Source: RGIG1959 sp045604545 (GTDB lineage Bacteria > Bacillota > Clostridia > Oscillospirales > Acutalibacteraceae). From it: 64,000 nt of DNA. The notes under the pieces are model-generated. The model did no database searches and had not been told where the DNA came from. It was given only the letters and a program-made list of their open reading frames with translations. Positions within the stretch are counted from its first letter, which is position 1. Each line of letters opens with the position of its first letter. Positions 1-9,067 of this stretch are shown here, piece after piece. The stretch covers positions 21,189 to 85,188 of the forward strand of contig JAZUOG010000061.1 of the NCBI GenBank assembly GCA_045604545.1. Direction: 5' to 3'. Both the position numbers and the translations under genes were made by a program.

Positions 1-2
1 CA

Positions 3-1424
3 CTCGCACAGCTGTCCACCGCGCAGGAAGACCTCATTCGTCTCGAAGCGGATCATCGCCGCGTATCGGAGCTGGCGGAAAATGCGCTGGCTGTTGCGAA
101 GGAACGCGAAAAGGAAACCGCCGCGTTGCAGGAACGTGCCGATGCGTGCCGCAAGGCGATCGCCGAAGCACGGGAGCAAAGTGCGGTCGTCAGCGAAAAG
201 CTCGACCAGCTTAACAATGAGATCGAAACGCTCGCAGGCGGTCGCCGCGAACTGCAGGAACAGCGTGAAGCCCTCAATGAGCAGATGGGTGAGTGCAAAC
301 TGCGTGCGGCGACACTGCTTACCGAAATCGAAGCGATCGAGCTGTCGTTGCAGGAGCTTGCCGCCCGTCGTCAGGACGCCGAGGGCTATCGTCAGGGACT
401 TGCCGAGCGCATTGCCGAGCTTGAGCGCCTGCATGAGCAGATGGAGCAGGAGATCACCGTTCTGAACGAGAATGCCGCCAAACTGCGCGAGCAGGCGCGT
501 CAGGGCGGCGATGAGATCCAGGCGTTGGTGGCAAAGCGCAGTGAGCTGGAAGCAGCGCAGACCGCGCTTCGTCAGCGTTCCCGCGACAAAGCGGAGGAAC
601 GCGAGCTGGCGGGACGCGAAGCGGCACGATTGGAAGAAAAGCAAGCTGCCGCCGAACGTCAGGCAATCGACGTGGAAACCAAATTGCTTGAAGAATACGA
701 GCTGACCCGCACGCAGGCCGCCGAGCTGGTGACGATCCCCGAGGATATCACCGCCGCGTCCCGTCGTTTGCAGGAGCTGAAGAATAAGATCCGCGCGCTG
801 GGCAGTGTCAACGTTGAGGCAATCGAAGAGTTCAAGGAAGTGAGCGAGCGCTATGCGTTCCTGTCCGCACAGGTCAACGATGTGGAGGTTTCCAAGAAGG
901 AGCTTCTCAACCTGATCGGCGAGCTGACGGGACAGATGCAGACGATGTTCGTCGAACGCTTCAACCAGATCAATCAGCAGTTCGGTCAGGTGTTCTCCGA
1001 ATTGTTCGAGGGCGGCAAGGCGATGCTGTCGCTGACCGATCCCGAGGACGTGCTGAACACCGGCATCGAGATGCACGTGCAACCGCCCGGCAAGAAGATC
1101 CTGCATCTGGAAGCCTTGTCCGGCGGCGAGAAAGCGCTTGTCGCCATCTCGCTTCTGTTTGCGATTTTGCGCGTGACACCGTCGCCGTTCTGTGTGCTCG
1201 ATGAGATCGAAGCGGCACTCGACGACGTCAACGTGGATCGCTATGCGCAGTATCTGCGTCGTATGTGCGACCGCACCCAGTTTATCGTCATCACCCACCG
1301 CCGCGGTACCATGGAGGAAGCGGACGTGCTGTACGGTGTGACGATGCAGGAGAAGGGCGTGTCCAAACTGCTTGAACTGCGTGTCGGCGAACTGGAAGAA
1401 AAGCTCGGCATTGAAGCGCAGTGA
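3..1424 (+). CDS. smc: Chromosome segregation protein SMC, C-terminal part (5' truncated by window edge)
   Basis: An open frame enters from the left edge without a start and ends at a TGA, so only the last 473 codons are seen. The first two thirds are Glu/Gln/Arg/Ala-rich coiled coil. The rest is the C-terminal ATPase head: the ABC signature LSGGEKALVA lies near codon 372 and the Walker B region CVLDEIEAALDD near codon 397, followed by the D-loop and the H-loop region VITHRRGTME. SMC forms the ring ATPase that condenses and segregates the chromosome with ScpA/ScpB. It is followed after 24 bases by ftsY, as in many Firmicutes. Internal ATGs such as the one at 126 are not starts, because the frame is open and SMC-like upstream. 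Confidence 0.96.
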   Translation, partial: LAQLSTAQEDLIRLEADHRRVSELAENALAVAKEREKETAALQERADACRKAIAEAREQSAVVSEKLDQLNNEIETLAGGRRELQEQREALNEQMGECKLRAATLLTEIEAIELSLQELAARRQDAEGYRQGLAERIAELERLHEQMEQEITVLNENAAKLREQARQGGDEIQALVAKRSELEAAQTALRQRSRDKAEERELAGREAARLEEKQAAAERQAIDVETKLLEEYELTRTQAAELVTIPEDITAASRRLQELKNKIRALGSVNVEAIEEFKEVSERYAFLSAQVNDVEVSKKELLNLIGELTGQMQTMFVERFNQINQQFGQVFSELFEGGKAMLSLTDPEDVLNTGIEMHVQPPGKKILHLEALSGGEKALVAISLLFAILRVTPSPFCVLDEIEAALDDVNVDRYAQYLRRMCDRTQFIVITHRRGTMEEADVLYGVTMQEKGVSKLLELRVGELEEKLGIEAQ

Positions 1425-1448
1425 CCACGATAAAGGAGGATATCCCGT

Positions 1449-2357
1449 ATGGGTTTTTTCAGTAAAATTGCCGAGGGTCTGAAAAAGACTCGCGATTCAT
1501 TGATGAATTCCGTCAACACGGTGATTCGTGCGTTTACCAAGATCGACGAAGAGCTGTTTGAGGAACTCGAAGAGACGCTGATCATGGGCGATGTCGGAGC
1601 GACCACCTCGGCGCATATCTGTGACGAGCTTCGCACCCGTGTCAAAAAGGAAGGCATCACCGATCCCGAGGAGGTCAAACGCCTGCTCAGAGAGATTGTG
1701 TCCGAGATGCTCAAGGGCGGACAGGAACTGCAGATGAACACCAAACCGTCCATCATTCTGGTGATCGGTGTCAACGGTGTCGGCAAAACCACCACCATCG
1801 GCAAGATGGCGGCATCGATGATCCGCGACGGCAAAAAGGTCGTTTTGGGTGCGGCGGACACCTTCCGTGCCGCCGCCATCGAACAGCTCGACATCTGGGC
1901 AAAGCGTGCAGGGGCGGATATCGTCAAGCACGCGCAGGACGCCGACCCCGCGGCGGTCGTGTTTGATGCGATCGCGGCGGCGAAGGGACGAAACGCCGAT
2001 GTGGTCATTTGTGACACGGCAGGCCGTCTGCACAACAAGAAAAATCTCATGAACGAGCTTGCCAAAATCAGCCGCGTCATTGAGCGTGAACTGCCCGATG
2101 CCGACAAGGAAGTCCTGCTGGTGCTGGACGCCACGACGGGACAGAATGCCGTCAATCAGGCGCGCGAATTCAAAAACGCCGCCGGTATTACGGGTATCGT
2201 GCTGACAAAACTCGACGGAACCGCTCGCGGCGGCGTGGTGCTGGCGATCCGTGAGGATCTGCAGGTGCCCGTGAAATACATCGGCGTCGGCGAGGGTATC
2301 GACGATCTTCAGCCGTTTGATCCCGAGGCGTTTGCGGCGGGTCTGTTCGGAGAATAA
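1449..2357 (+). CDS. ftsY: Signal recognition particle receptor FtsY
   Basis: 302 residues, the NG (GTPase) core without the long acidic A domain of enterobacteria. After a helical N domain come the SRP-GTPase motifs: G1 GVNGVGKTTT (about residues 107-116), the DTFRAAA motif, the G3 motif DTAGRLHNK (about 189) and G4 TKLDG (about 252). It docks ribosome-SRP complexes at the membrane for co-translational insertion. The start follows an AAAGGAGG-type ribosome binding site. It sits between smc and rdgB in a tight co-directional run. Confidence 0.97.
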   Translation: MGFFSKIAEGLKKTRDSLMNSVNTVIRAFTKIDEELFEELEETLIMGDVGATTSAHICDELRTRVKKEGITDPEEVKRLLREIVSEMLKGGQELQMNTKPSIILVIGVNGVGKTTTIGKMAASMIRDGKKVVLGAADTFRAAAIEQLDIWAKRAGADIVKHAQDADPAAVVFDAIAAAKGRNADVVICDTAGRLHNKKNLMNELAKISRVIERELPDADKEVLLVLDATTGQNAVNQAREFKNAAGITGIVLTKLDGTARGGVVLAIREDLQVPVKYIGVGEGIDDLQPFDPEAFAAGLFGE

Positions 2358-2369
2358 GGAGAGACACTC

Positions 2370-2966
2370 ATGCAATACATCATTGCCACACATAATAGGA
2401 AAAAGCTCAAAGAGTTGTCCCGTATTCTGGTGCCGCTCGGCATTGATGCGGTGACCGACCGCGACCTCGGCATTGAGACCACCGAGGTGGAGGAGACGGG
2501 GGCGACCTTTGAGGAGAATGCGTATCTGAAGGCGGCGTCCGCTTGCAAGGAGAGCGGACTTCCCGCGGTGGCGGACGATTCGGGACTGTGCGTGGACGCT
2601 CTTGACGGCGCACCGGGACTGTATTCGGCACGCTATGCGGGAGAGGGCGCCGACGATGCGACGAAAATCCAAAAGCTGCTCGACGCGCTTAAAGATGTTC
2701 CCAAAGAGGAGCGTACGGCACGCTTTGTGTCCTGCATCTGCTGTGTGTTCCCCGATGGGCAGACATTGACCGTGCGCGGTGAATGCGAGGGCGAGATCGC
2801 GTTTGCGCCCGAGGGCGAAGGCGGCTTTGGCTATGACCCCGTCTTCTTGCACGAGGGCAAGAGTTTTGCCGTCATGACCGCCGAGGAAAAAGACGCGGTG
2901 TCCCATCGCGGCAATTCGCTTCGCGCCTTCTCGAAAGTCCTCGCGGCATATTTAGACCAACAATAA
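2370..2966 (+). CDS. rdgB: XTP/dITP pyrophosphatase (RdgB/HAM1 family)
   Basis: 198 residues, full family length. The N-terminal ATHNRKKLKEL phosphate-binding segment, the VADDSGL motif (about residues 66-72) and the C-terminal SHRGNSLRAF motif (about 176-185) are all present. The enzyme hydrolyses non-canonical purine triphosphates (ITP, dITP, XTP) to monophosphates and keeps them out of nucleic acids. It starts 12 bases after ftsY with an AAGGAGA site, so it is almost certainly co-transcribed. Confidence 0.96.
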   Translation: MQYIIATHNRKKLKELSRILVPLGIDAVTDRDLGIETTEVEETGATFEENAYLKAASACKESGLPAVADDSGLCVDALDGAPGLYSARYAGEGADDATKIQKLLDALKDVPKEERTARFVSCICCVFPDGQTLTVRGECEGEIAFAPEGEGGFGYDPVFLHEGKSFAVMTAEEKDAVSHRGNSLRAFSKVLAAYLDQQ

Positions 2967-2980
2967 GGAGATACCGATAT

Positions 2981-3274
2981 ATGACCAGTAAACAACGAGC
3001 CTATTTGCGCGGACTTGCCAACACGATGGATCCCATCGTTCACGTCGGTAAGGGTGGCATGTCCGACACCATCGTCAAGCAGGCGGACGACGCGTTGACA
3101 GCACGAGAGCTGATCAAGGGTCGCGTGCTGGAGACAGCCCCCGAAACCGCCAAAGATATTGCCGCTGAGATCGCCACGGTCGTTTCGGCGGATGTGGTGC
3201 ACGTCATCGGCCGCACATTTGTGCTGTACCGCCGCAACAACAAAGAACCCAAAATCGTGTTGCCGCGCGCCTGA
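2981..3274 (+). CDS. yhbY: YhbY-type RNA-binding protein (CRM domain)
   Basis: 97 residues forming one CRM domain. The diagnostic start KQRAYLRGLANTMDP, the GKGG loop (about residues 24-27) and the basic C-terminus are all present. Members bind pre-50S ribosomal subunits and act in ribosome assembly. It lies 14 bases after rdgB and 18 bases before nadD, as in many clostridial genomes. Confidence 0.93.
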   Translation: MTSKQRAYLRGLANTMDPIVHVGKGGMSDTIVKQADDALTARELIKGRVLETAPETAKDIAAEIATVVSADVVHVIGRTFVLYRRNNKEPKIVLPRA

Positions 3275-3292
3275 CTCAAGGAGGGATACACC

Positions 3293-4483
3293 GTGAAAAA
3301 AGCCATGTTCGGGGGTAGCTTTGACCCCATTCACAATGGCCATACGGCGCTTTGCCGCGGTGTTGCGAAGGCGCTGTCGCTTGACGGCATCGTGCTGATG
3401 CCCACAGGACGCGCGCCTCATAAAATTAAACAATCATCGACGACCGATGACCAGAGACTGACGATGTGTCGTCTTGCGGTGGAGAATGAACCGCTTATCG
3501 AGGTGTCCGACCTGGAGATTAAAAAGGGCGGTGCCAGCTTCACCATCGACACGGTGGAGGCGTTGTGTGCCGCAGAGCCGCAGACAGAGTGGTATCTGCT
3601 CATGGGCGCGGATATGTTCATGACGCTGACCACATGGAAGCGATTTGAAGATCTGGCGAAGGCGGTGCGGTTTGTGACCGTACCCAGAGATGACGTCGAT
3701 GCCGCCGCACTCCGTCAGCAGGCGAAGACACTCGAGACCTTCGGCGCGGTATGCCACATTGTCGAATTGCCGCTGACTCCCGTCTCGTCGACGCAGATCC
3801 GTCTTGCCGCACAAAAAGGGGAGAACCTGTCTTCTCTTGTGCCGCCTTCGGTGGAGCGGTATATTGCTTCGGAAGGATTGTACAGCGGACAAACGACGGT
3901 AAACCGCGACGAGCAGTTTAAAGAGATCATTCGCGCGCGTCTGCTTCCCGACCGCTATCATCATTCGCTGTGTGTGGCGGATGAGGCGCGACGACTGGCG
4001 ACCATGTGGGGCGTTGATCCCGCCAAGGCCTATACCGCGGGATTGCTTCACGATATTATGAAAAACACAAAACCCGAGATACAGTTGCAAATTCTCAAAG
4101 ACTTTGCTATACTATTAGACAGCGTAGAAGCTGTTTCAACAAAATTACTGCACGCGATCAGCGGGGCGGCATTCATCGAGCGGGTGCTCGGTGTCGACGA
4201 TCCCGAGATCGTCACGGCGGTGCGGTATCACACCACCGCCCGTGCGGCGATGTCGCCGCTTGAGCGGGTGTTGTATCTGGCGGATTTCACCTCCGCCGAC
4301 CGCGACTATGACGATGTCGATGTGATGCGGCGCCTTGTGGACGAGGACGCCGACGCGGCGATGCTCTACGCCTTGACGTATACCGTCACGGAGCTTGCTC
4401 AGAAGGGTGCTCCGATCCACCCCGACACGTTAGCAGCCTATAACGACACGGTTCTTAAAAGGAGTGTTCAGAATCATGGCTAA
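3293..4483 (+). CDS. Fused nicotinate-nucleotide adenylyltransferase (NadD) and YqeK-type HD phosphohydrolase
   Basis: 396 residues in one uninterrupted frame. Residues 1 to about 195 are NadD: the nucleotidyltransferase motif GGSFDPIHNGH (7-17) and the late VSSTQIR motif (about 164-170). Residues from about 205 are an HD domain: the first His in YHHSLCVADEARRLA, the HD pair at 253-254, HAISGAAF and a late VRYHTT motif, matching YqeK, a diadenosine tetraphosphatase family. In most Firmicutes these are two adjacent genes; here the NadD stop has been lost and a linker joins them. The first domain makes NaAD in NAD synthesis; the second probably cleaves Ap4A. The 3' end overlaps the next gene by 8 bases. 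Confidence 0.93.
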   Translation: MKKAMFGGSFDPIHNGHTALCRGVAKALSLDGIVLMPTGRAPHKIKQSSTTDDQRLTMCRLAVENEPLIEVSDLEIKKGGASFTIDTVEALCAAEPQTEWYLLMGADMFMTLTTWKRFEDLAKAVRFVTVPRDDVDAAALRQQAKTLETFGAVCHIVELPLTPVSSTQIRLAAQKGENLSSLVPPSVERYIASEGLYSGQTTVNRDEQFKEIIRARLLPDRYHHSLCVADEARRLATMWGVDPAKAYTAGLLHDIMKNTKPEIQLQILKDFAILLDSVEAVSTKLLHAISGAAFIERVLGVDDPEIVTAVRYHTTARAAMSPLERVLYLADFTSADRDYDDVDVMRRLVDEDADAAMLYALTYTVTELAQKGAPIHPDTLAAYNDTVLKRSVQNHG

Positions 4484-5879
4484 GGATAGACGCAATAAGG
4501 TCAGACCGACAATGGATCTTGACGACAACGCGACCCCCAACAATGCGCAGGCGCGTCGCCCGCGTCCGAGTGCAGACAGCATGTCCGCAAGAAGAACGCG
4601 CGAGCGGAATGCCCAAGACGAACAGGCGCCGAAAAAGCGCAAAAAAAGACATTACAAAAAGAAAAAGCTGTCCCGCGCGGCATTGATCATTCGTTGCGTG
4701 CTGGCCGTGCTGATCATCTTCATGCTCATTTTCTTTGCGTGCCTCGGTATGCTGGTTTATAAAGCGCTGATCGTGGACACCAACAAGGTCAATGATCCCA
4801 TCGATCCGACACCGCATGAGATGACCCCCACCGACAAGGCGGCAGATGTGTCGTACTACCTGCTCGGCTTGCTCGGCGAGGAGACGACCGACGAGATGAC
4901 GATGCTGTCGCTCGCTTGTCACGACAAGAAAGCGGGCACCATCTCGGTGTTGCAGATTCCCGCCTCTACCTATATTGACAGTGCCTATGTCAATGCGGCG
5001 GGCGAGACGGTCGAGATGTGGGATGTGGACACGGCAGGTAAGATCTTCGGCAACCCGAAGGATTTCCTGTGGTGCGAGAACAACAACGCCGAGACCTGCC
5101 GCCGTGCGGTGTATGAGCCGGAAATCATCGTCAACGACGAAGGCGTCATGGTCCACAATGTGCAGGGCGAGAACGGCGAAAACCTTTGCGGTACACCCGT
5201 CACCAAGAAGAGAGGCTCTTCGACGCAAAGCCTGCTCTATTTTGTCAACGAACAGCTCGGCCTGCCTGTGGACGACTATTTCATCATGTATCCCGACACG
5301 CTTGAAAAGCTGGTGGGCTATGTCGGCGGTATCAACGTCGATTTCAGTGACGGCGAAGGTACGGATGTTCGCCTTGTGAACGGTGAGGAAGCGGTCAGCT
5401 TTGTCAATGAAACCAACCGCGCCGCCCGTCAGCGTCAGGTGTTCGCGGCCCTACTGAAGCGTATCTTTGACATGGGCGACAATATGAATTACGAGACGGT
5501 GGAAGAAGAGGTCATCGGCCCTGTGATGAGCAGTGACGCGCCCATTCGCACCAAGATGGAGGAGGAAGAGATCACCGCTTTGCTCCAAGAGGTGCACAAG
5601 ATCGGTCTGGATAAGGTGACGGTGTATCTCATGCCCAGCGAGACCACCTATACCGCCGACGGCGCGTCGGTGTACTCCGCTCATCGTGAGGAGCTTCTCA
5701 CGCTCATCAACGACGCATTCCGTCCGCACATGGATAAATTGACGCTTGCCGATGTGACGATCCCCGAGCTTGTCAACACCGGTGACGCGGACGAAAAGAA
5801 GGGCACTCTCGGCGAGGTCTGCGCGGAACAGAGCGGCATGATCCTGGAGGATACCGCTCAGGCAGATGTCGGCGAATGA
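4476..5879 (+). CDS. LytR-CpsA-Psr (LCP) family cell-wall polymer ligase
   Basis: 467 residues from the ATG chosen here, which has AAGGAG 12 bases upstream; the in-frame GTG at 4464 has no spacing from that site. A long cytoplasmic, Arg/Lys-rich tail (about 1-70) precedes one membrane segment (about 70-98). The outside LCP domain follows, with the SRTDEM-like segment here reading TTDEMTMLSLACH, the internal LLYFVNEQLGLPVDDY motif and the YVGGINVDF motif. LCP enzymes attach teichoic acids, capsule or other polymers to peptidoglycan from lipid-linked donors. LCP genes between nadD/yqeK and rsfS are usual in Clostridia. The acceptor polymer cannot be read from the sequence. Confidence 0.9.
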   Translation: MAKDRRNKVRPTMDLDDNATPNNAQARRPRPSADSMSARRTRERNAQDEQAPKKRKKRHYKKKKLSRAALIIRCVLAVLIIFMLIFFACLGMLVYKALIVDTNKVNDPIDPTPHEMTPTDKAADVSYYLLGLLGEETTDEMTMLSLACHDKKAGTISVLQIPASTYIDSAYVNAAGETVEMWDVDTAGKIFGNPKDFLWCENNNAETCRRAVYEPEIIVNDEGVMVHNVQGENGENLCGTPVTKKRGSSTQSLLYFVNEQLGLPVDDYFIMYPDTLEKLVGYVGGINVDFSDGEGTDVRLVNGEEAVSFVNETNRAARQRQVFAALLKRIFDMGDNMNYETVEEEVIGPVMSSDAPIRTKMEEEEITALLQEVHKIGLDKVTVYLMPSETTYTADGASVYSAHREELLTLINDAFRPHMDKLTLADVTIPELVNTGDADEKKGTLGEVCAEQSGMILEDTAQADVGE

Positions 5880-5907
5880 GCCCGAACACAACCGAAGGAG
5901 GCGGCAT

Positions 5908-6285
5908 ATGAACGCACATGCCAAACAAATCGCCGGCTATGCGGTGGCGCAGCTGGATAAGCATCTGGCGAAAAATATCCGTTTGATCGATGTGGAGGGC
6001 ATTACCTCCATTTGTGACTGCTTTGTCATTGCCCACGGCAACAGCTCCACTCAGGTGAGAGCGCTTAGCGACTATGTCGAGCAACATCTGAAAGAACACC
6101 ACGGTATCGATCCGCTCCGCGTGGAGGGATACCAGTCCACGGGCTGGATCCTCATCGACTACGGCGAGGTCATCGTGCATATCTTCAACGAGGAGATGCG
6201 CGGCTTTTACGATCTGGAGCGTCTGTGGAAGGACGGCACCGAAGTGGACATTTCCGAATTTATTGACAGCGAGGAGACGAATTGA
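5908..6285 (+). CDS. rsfS: Ribosomal silencing factor RsfS (iojap family)
   Basis: 125 residues from the ATG at 5908, which has a strong GAAGGAGG site 8 bases upstream; the frame is open 14 codons further, inside the LCP gene. Family motifs include DVEGITSICDCFVIAHGNSS (about residues 27-46), GWILIDYGEVIVHIF and the end YDLERLWKDG. RsfS binds uL14 on the 50S subunit and blocks subunit joining when nutrients are short. It ends 3 bases before leuS. Confidence 0.96.
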   Translation: MNAHAKQIAGYAVAQLDKHLAKNIRLIDVEGITSICDCFVIAHGNSSTQVRALSDYVEQHLKEHHGIDPLRVEGYQSTGWILIDYGEVIVHIFNEEMRGFYDLERLWKDGTEVDISEFIDSEETN

Positions 6286-6288
6286 CCC

Positions 6289-8697
6289 ATGCGATATGAC
6301 GCACAAACAACCGAAGCCAAGTGGCAAAAAATCTGGGAAGACTACAACTGCTTCAACGCGACCGAGGATTACAGCAAGCCGAAGTTTTACGGACTCGTGG
6401 AATTCCCGTATCCGTCGGGTGCGGGTATGCACGTCGGTCACATCAAGGCGTATTCCGGCCTTGAGGTGATCTGCCGCAAACGCCGCAAGCAAGGCTACAA
6501 CGTGCTGTTCCCGATCGGCTTTGACGCTTACGGTCTTCCCACCGAGAACTATGCCATCAAAAACCGTATCCACCCGCGTCAGGTGACCGACCAGAACATC
6601 AAACGCTTCACCGAGCAGCTCAAGCGCGTCGGTTTCTCGTTTGACTGGTCGCGTGTCATCGACACCACCGAAGAGGAATATTACAAATGGACGCAGTGGA
6701 TCTTCCTCAAAATGTTTGAAAACGGTCTGGCGTATCGTGACAAGACGCTTGTCAACTATTGCCCCAGCTGTAAGGTCGTTCTCTCCAACGAGGATTCGCA
6801 GGGCGGCAAATGCGACATCTGCCACAGCGATGTCGTTCAGCGCGCCAAGGACGTGTGGTACCTGCGTATCACCGAATATGCCGATAAGCTGCTCGAAGGC
6901 CTTGAAGAGGTGGATTATCTCCCCAATGTCAAGCTCCAGCAGAAAAACTGGATCGGCAAGTCGACGGGTGCGTTTGTGAAGTTTGATGTTCCCGAGGTCG
7001 GCGAACAGCTGCAGATCTATACCACCCGCCCCGACACACTGTTCGGCGTGACCTTCATGGTTATCGCGCCCGAGCACCCCATGATCGAGAAGTACCGCGA
7101 TCGCATCGCGAACATCGATGCGCTTGATGCGTATCGCGTGGAATGCAGCAAGAAGACCGAGTTCGAGCGCACACAGCTTGTCAAGGACAAGACGGGTGTG
7201 CGCATCGAGGGTATGACCGCTGTCAACCCCGCAAACGGCAAAGCCGTGCCGATCTACATCTCCGACTATGTTATGATGGGCTACGGTACGGGCGCTATTA
7301 TGGCGGTGCCCGCGCACGACGAGCGCGACTACGATTTCGCCAAAAAGTTCGGCATTGACATCATTCCCGTCATCGAGGGCGGCAACATCGACGAAGCCGC
7401 TTACACCGGCGACGGCAATGTCATCAATTCCGATTTCCTCAACGGCTGTCAGACCAAGCAGGAAGCGATCGAGAAAATGATCGCATTCCTCAAGGAGAAG
7501 GGCATCGGCGAGGCAGGCGTGCAATACAAAATGAAGGATTGGGCGTTCAACCGCCAGCGTTACTGGGGCGAGCCGATCCCGATCGTGCATTGCGACAAGT
7601 GCGGCATGGTGGCGATCCCCTATGAGGAGTTGCCGCTTCGTCTGCCCGAGACCGAGAGCTTCGAGCCCGGTACCGACGGCGAAAGCCCGCTTGCCAAAAT
7701 CGAGAGCTTTGTCAACTGCACCTGCCCGAAGTGCGGCGGTGCGGCGCGCCGTGAGACCGACACCATGCCCCAGTGGGCAGGCTCGTCGTGGTACTTCCTG
7801 CGCTATATCGACCCGAAAAACCGCGAGGCGCTTGCGTCTCCCGAAGCACTGCAATACTGGATGCCCGTTGACTGGTACAACGGCGGCATGGAGCACGTGA
7901 CCCGTCACATGATCTACTCCCGCTTCTGGCATCATTTCCTGTTTGACAAGGGCGTTGTTCCGACGAAGGAGCCGTATGCCAAGCGCACCGCACAGGGCCT
8001 CATTCTCGGCCCCGACGGCGACAAAATGAGCAAATCGAAGGGCAACGTTGTGGATCCGCTCGAGGTCGTTGACACCTACGGTGCCGACGTGCTTCGCGTG
8101 TACATCATGTTCATGGGCGACTATGAAAAGGCGACACCGTGGTCGGAAAACGGCGTGAAAGGCTGTAAGCGTTTTCTCGACCGCGTGTGGGCGATGCAGG
8201 ACTTCCTCACCGACAGCGATGAGTTGTCCGATGATCTGTGCGGCGCGTTCCATCGCACGCTCAAAAAGGTGACGACCGACATCGAAGCGATGAAGTTCAA
8301 CACCGCGATCGCTGCGATGATGGCGCTCGTCAACCAGATCTACGAAAAGAACAGCATCACCCGCGGCGAGTGGAAGATGCTTCTCTCGATGCTCAACCCG
8401 TTTGCCCCGCATATCACCGAAGAAATGTGGGAGCTTGCCGGCTTTGAGGGTATGCTCATCACCGCCGAGTGGCCGGATTATGACGAGGCGAAATGCGTCG
8501 AAGCGACCGTCGAGATCGTGGCGCAGGTCAACGGCAAGATCAAGGCGCGTCTCAACATTCCCACCGACGCCGATCAGGCGACCGTTCTGGCGCTTGCCAA
8601 GGCGGACGAAAAGGTGGCAGAGGCGATCGCCGGCATGACCATCGTCAAAGAGCTGTATGTGCCTTCCAAGCTGGTGAACATTGTCGTTCGCCCGTAA
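6289..8697 (+). CDS. leuS: Leucyl-tRNA synthetase
   Basis: 802 residues, the normal bacterial length. The class I signatures are HVGH at 48-51 (HIGH-like) and KMSKS at 579-583. An inserted editing domain lies between them, and zinc-knuckle cysteine pairs (CPSC/CDIC and CDKC/CPKC) are visible. The anticodon-binding helices and the C-terminal KIKARLNIPTDAD region complete the protein. It follows rsfS with almost no gap and no T-box leader was seen, so expression probably comes from the upstream operon. Confidence 0.98.
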   Translation: MRYDAQTTEAKWQKIWEDYNCFNATEDYSKPKFYGLVEFPYPSGAGMHVGHIKAYSGLEVICRKRRKQGYNVLFPIGFDAYGLPTENYAIKNRIHPRQVTDQNIKRFTEQLKRVGFSFDWSRVIDTTEEEYYKWTQWIFLKMFENGLAYRDKTLVNYCPSCKVVLSNEDSQGGKCDICHSDVVQRAKDVWYLRITEYADKLLEGLEEVDYLPNVKLQQKNWIGKSTGAFVKFDVPEVGEQLQIYTTRPDTLFGVTFMVIAPEHPMIEKYRDRIANIDALDAYRVECSKKTEFERTQLVKDKTGVRIEGMTAVNPANGKAVPIYISDYVMMGYGTGAIMAVPAHDERDYDFAKKFGIDIIPVIEGGNIDEAAYTGDGNVINSDFLNGCQTKQEAIEKMIAFLKEKGIGEAGVQYKMKDWAFNRQRYWGEPIPIVHCDKCGMVAIPYEELPLRLPETESFEPGTDGESPLAKIESFVNCTCPKCGGAARRETDTMPQWAGSSWYFLRYIDPKNREALASPEALQYWMPVDWYNGGMEHVTRHMIYSRFWHHFLFDKGVVPTKEPYAKRTAQGLILGPDGDKMSKSKGNVVDPLEVVDTYGADVLRVYIMFMGDYEKATPWSENGVKGCKRFLDRVWAMQDFLTDSDELSDDLCGAFHRTLKKVTTDIEAMKFNTAIAAMMALVNQIYEKNSITRGEWKMLLSMLNPFAPHITEEMWELAGFEGMLITAEWPDYDEAKCVEATVEIVAQVNGKIKARLNIPTDADQATVLALAKADEKVAEAIAGMTIVKELYVPSKLVNIVVRP

Positions 8698-8723
8698 AAT
8701 TGTAAACCTTTTACAAAAAACAC

Positions 8724-8752
8724 TTGACGAACGTCAAAATGTGCGATATAAT
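8724..8752 (+). promoter_or_regulatory. Sigma-A-type promoter for rpsU
   Basis: TTGACG at 8724-8729 and TATAAT at 8747-8752 with a 17-base spacer. It lies 71 bases before the rpsU start. Confidence 0.88.
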
Positions 8753-8789
8753 GCTTTTATGCGGTGTTTATCGCTAACACAAAAATAAA

Positions 8790-8809
8790 CCCCTGCCGAA
8801 TGGCGGAGG
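8790..8809 (+). promoter_or_regulatory. Hairpin overlapping the rpsU ribosome binding site
   Basis: Two eight-base arms (8790-8797 and 8802-8809) pair around a GAAT loop with one mismatch and one G-T pair. The 3' arm contains a GGAGG, so folding could hide part of the purine-rich ribosome binding region before the S21 start at 8824. A role in translational control is an inference. Confidence 0.4.
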
Positions 8810-8823
8810 GAGGGAAATAGTCA

Positions 8824-9000
8824 ATGTCGGAAATTCGAGTAAAAGAGAATGAATCTCTGGACAGCGCTCTGCGCAGATGGAAGAAGTCCTGCGCACGCTC
8901 CGGTGTCCTCGCCGAGGTTCGCAAAAGAGAACATTACGAGAAGCCTTCTGTGAAACGCAAGAAGAAGTCGGAAGCTGCCCGTAAAAGAAAGTTCAAATAA
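8824..9000 (+). CDS. rpsU: 30S ribosomal protein S21
   Basis: 58 residues and very basic. The N-terminal segment SEIRVKENESLDSALRRWKK and the Arg/Lys-rich tail ending ARKRKFK are typical of bS21, a small-subunit protein near the anti-Shine-Dalgarno end of 16S rRNA. It has its own strong promoter and terminator, so it is a single-gene unit. A purine-rich GGAGGGAGGG stretch precedes the ATG. Confidence 0.97.
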   Translation: MSEIRVKENESLDSALRRWKKSCARSGVLAEVRKREHYEKPSVKRKKKSEAARKRKFK

Positions 9001-9014
9001 GAAGAGCTTACACA

Positions 9015-9044
9015 AAAAAAGCAGGCAGCAATGCCTGCTTTTTG
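9015..9044 (+). terminator. Intrinsic terminator of rpsU
   Basis: A perfect AGCAGGCA / TGCCTGCT stem around GCAA, followed by TTTTG and preceded by an A-run. Confidence 0.9.
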
Positions 9045-9067
9045 CTTGTAGAAAGGAGAGTGGCGGG

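Noticed and set aside
5773..8412. An 879-codon minus-strand frame across leuS
   Set aside because: It is fully antisense to leuS and rsfS with no ribosome binding site and no recognisable family; caused by GC-biased third positions.
8698..8723. A terminator just after leuS
   Set aside because: The TTGTAAA-CC-TTTACAA stem is short and AT-rich with no GC core; too weak to call.
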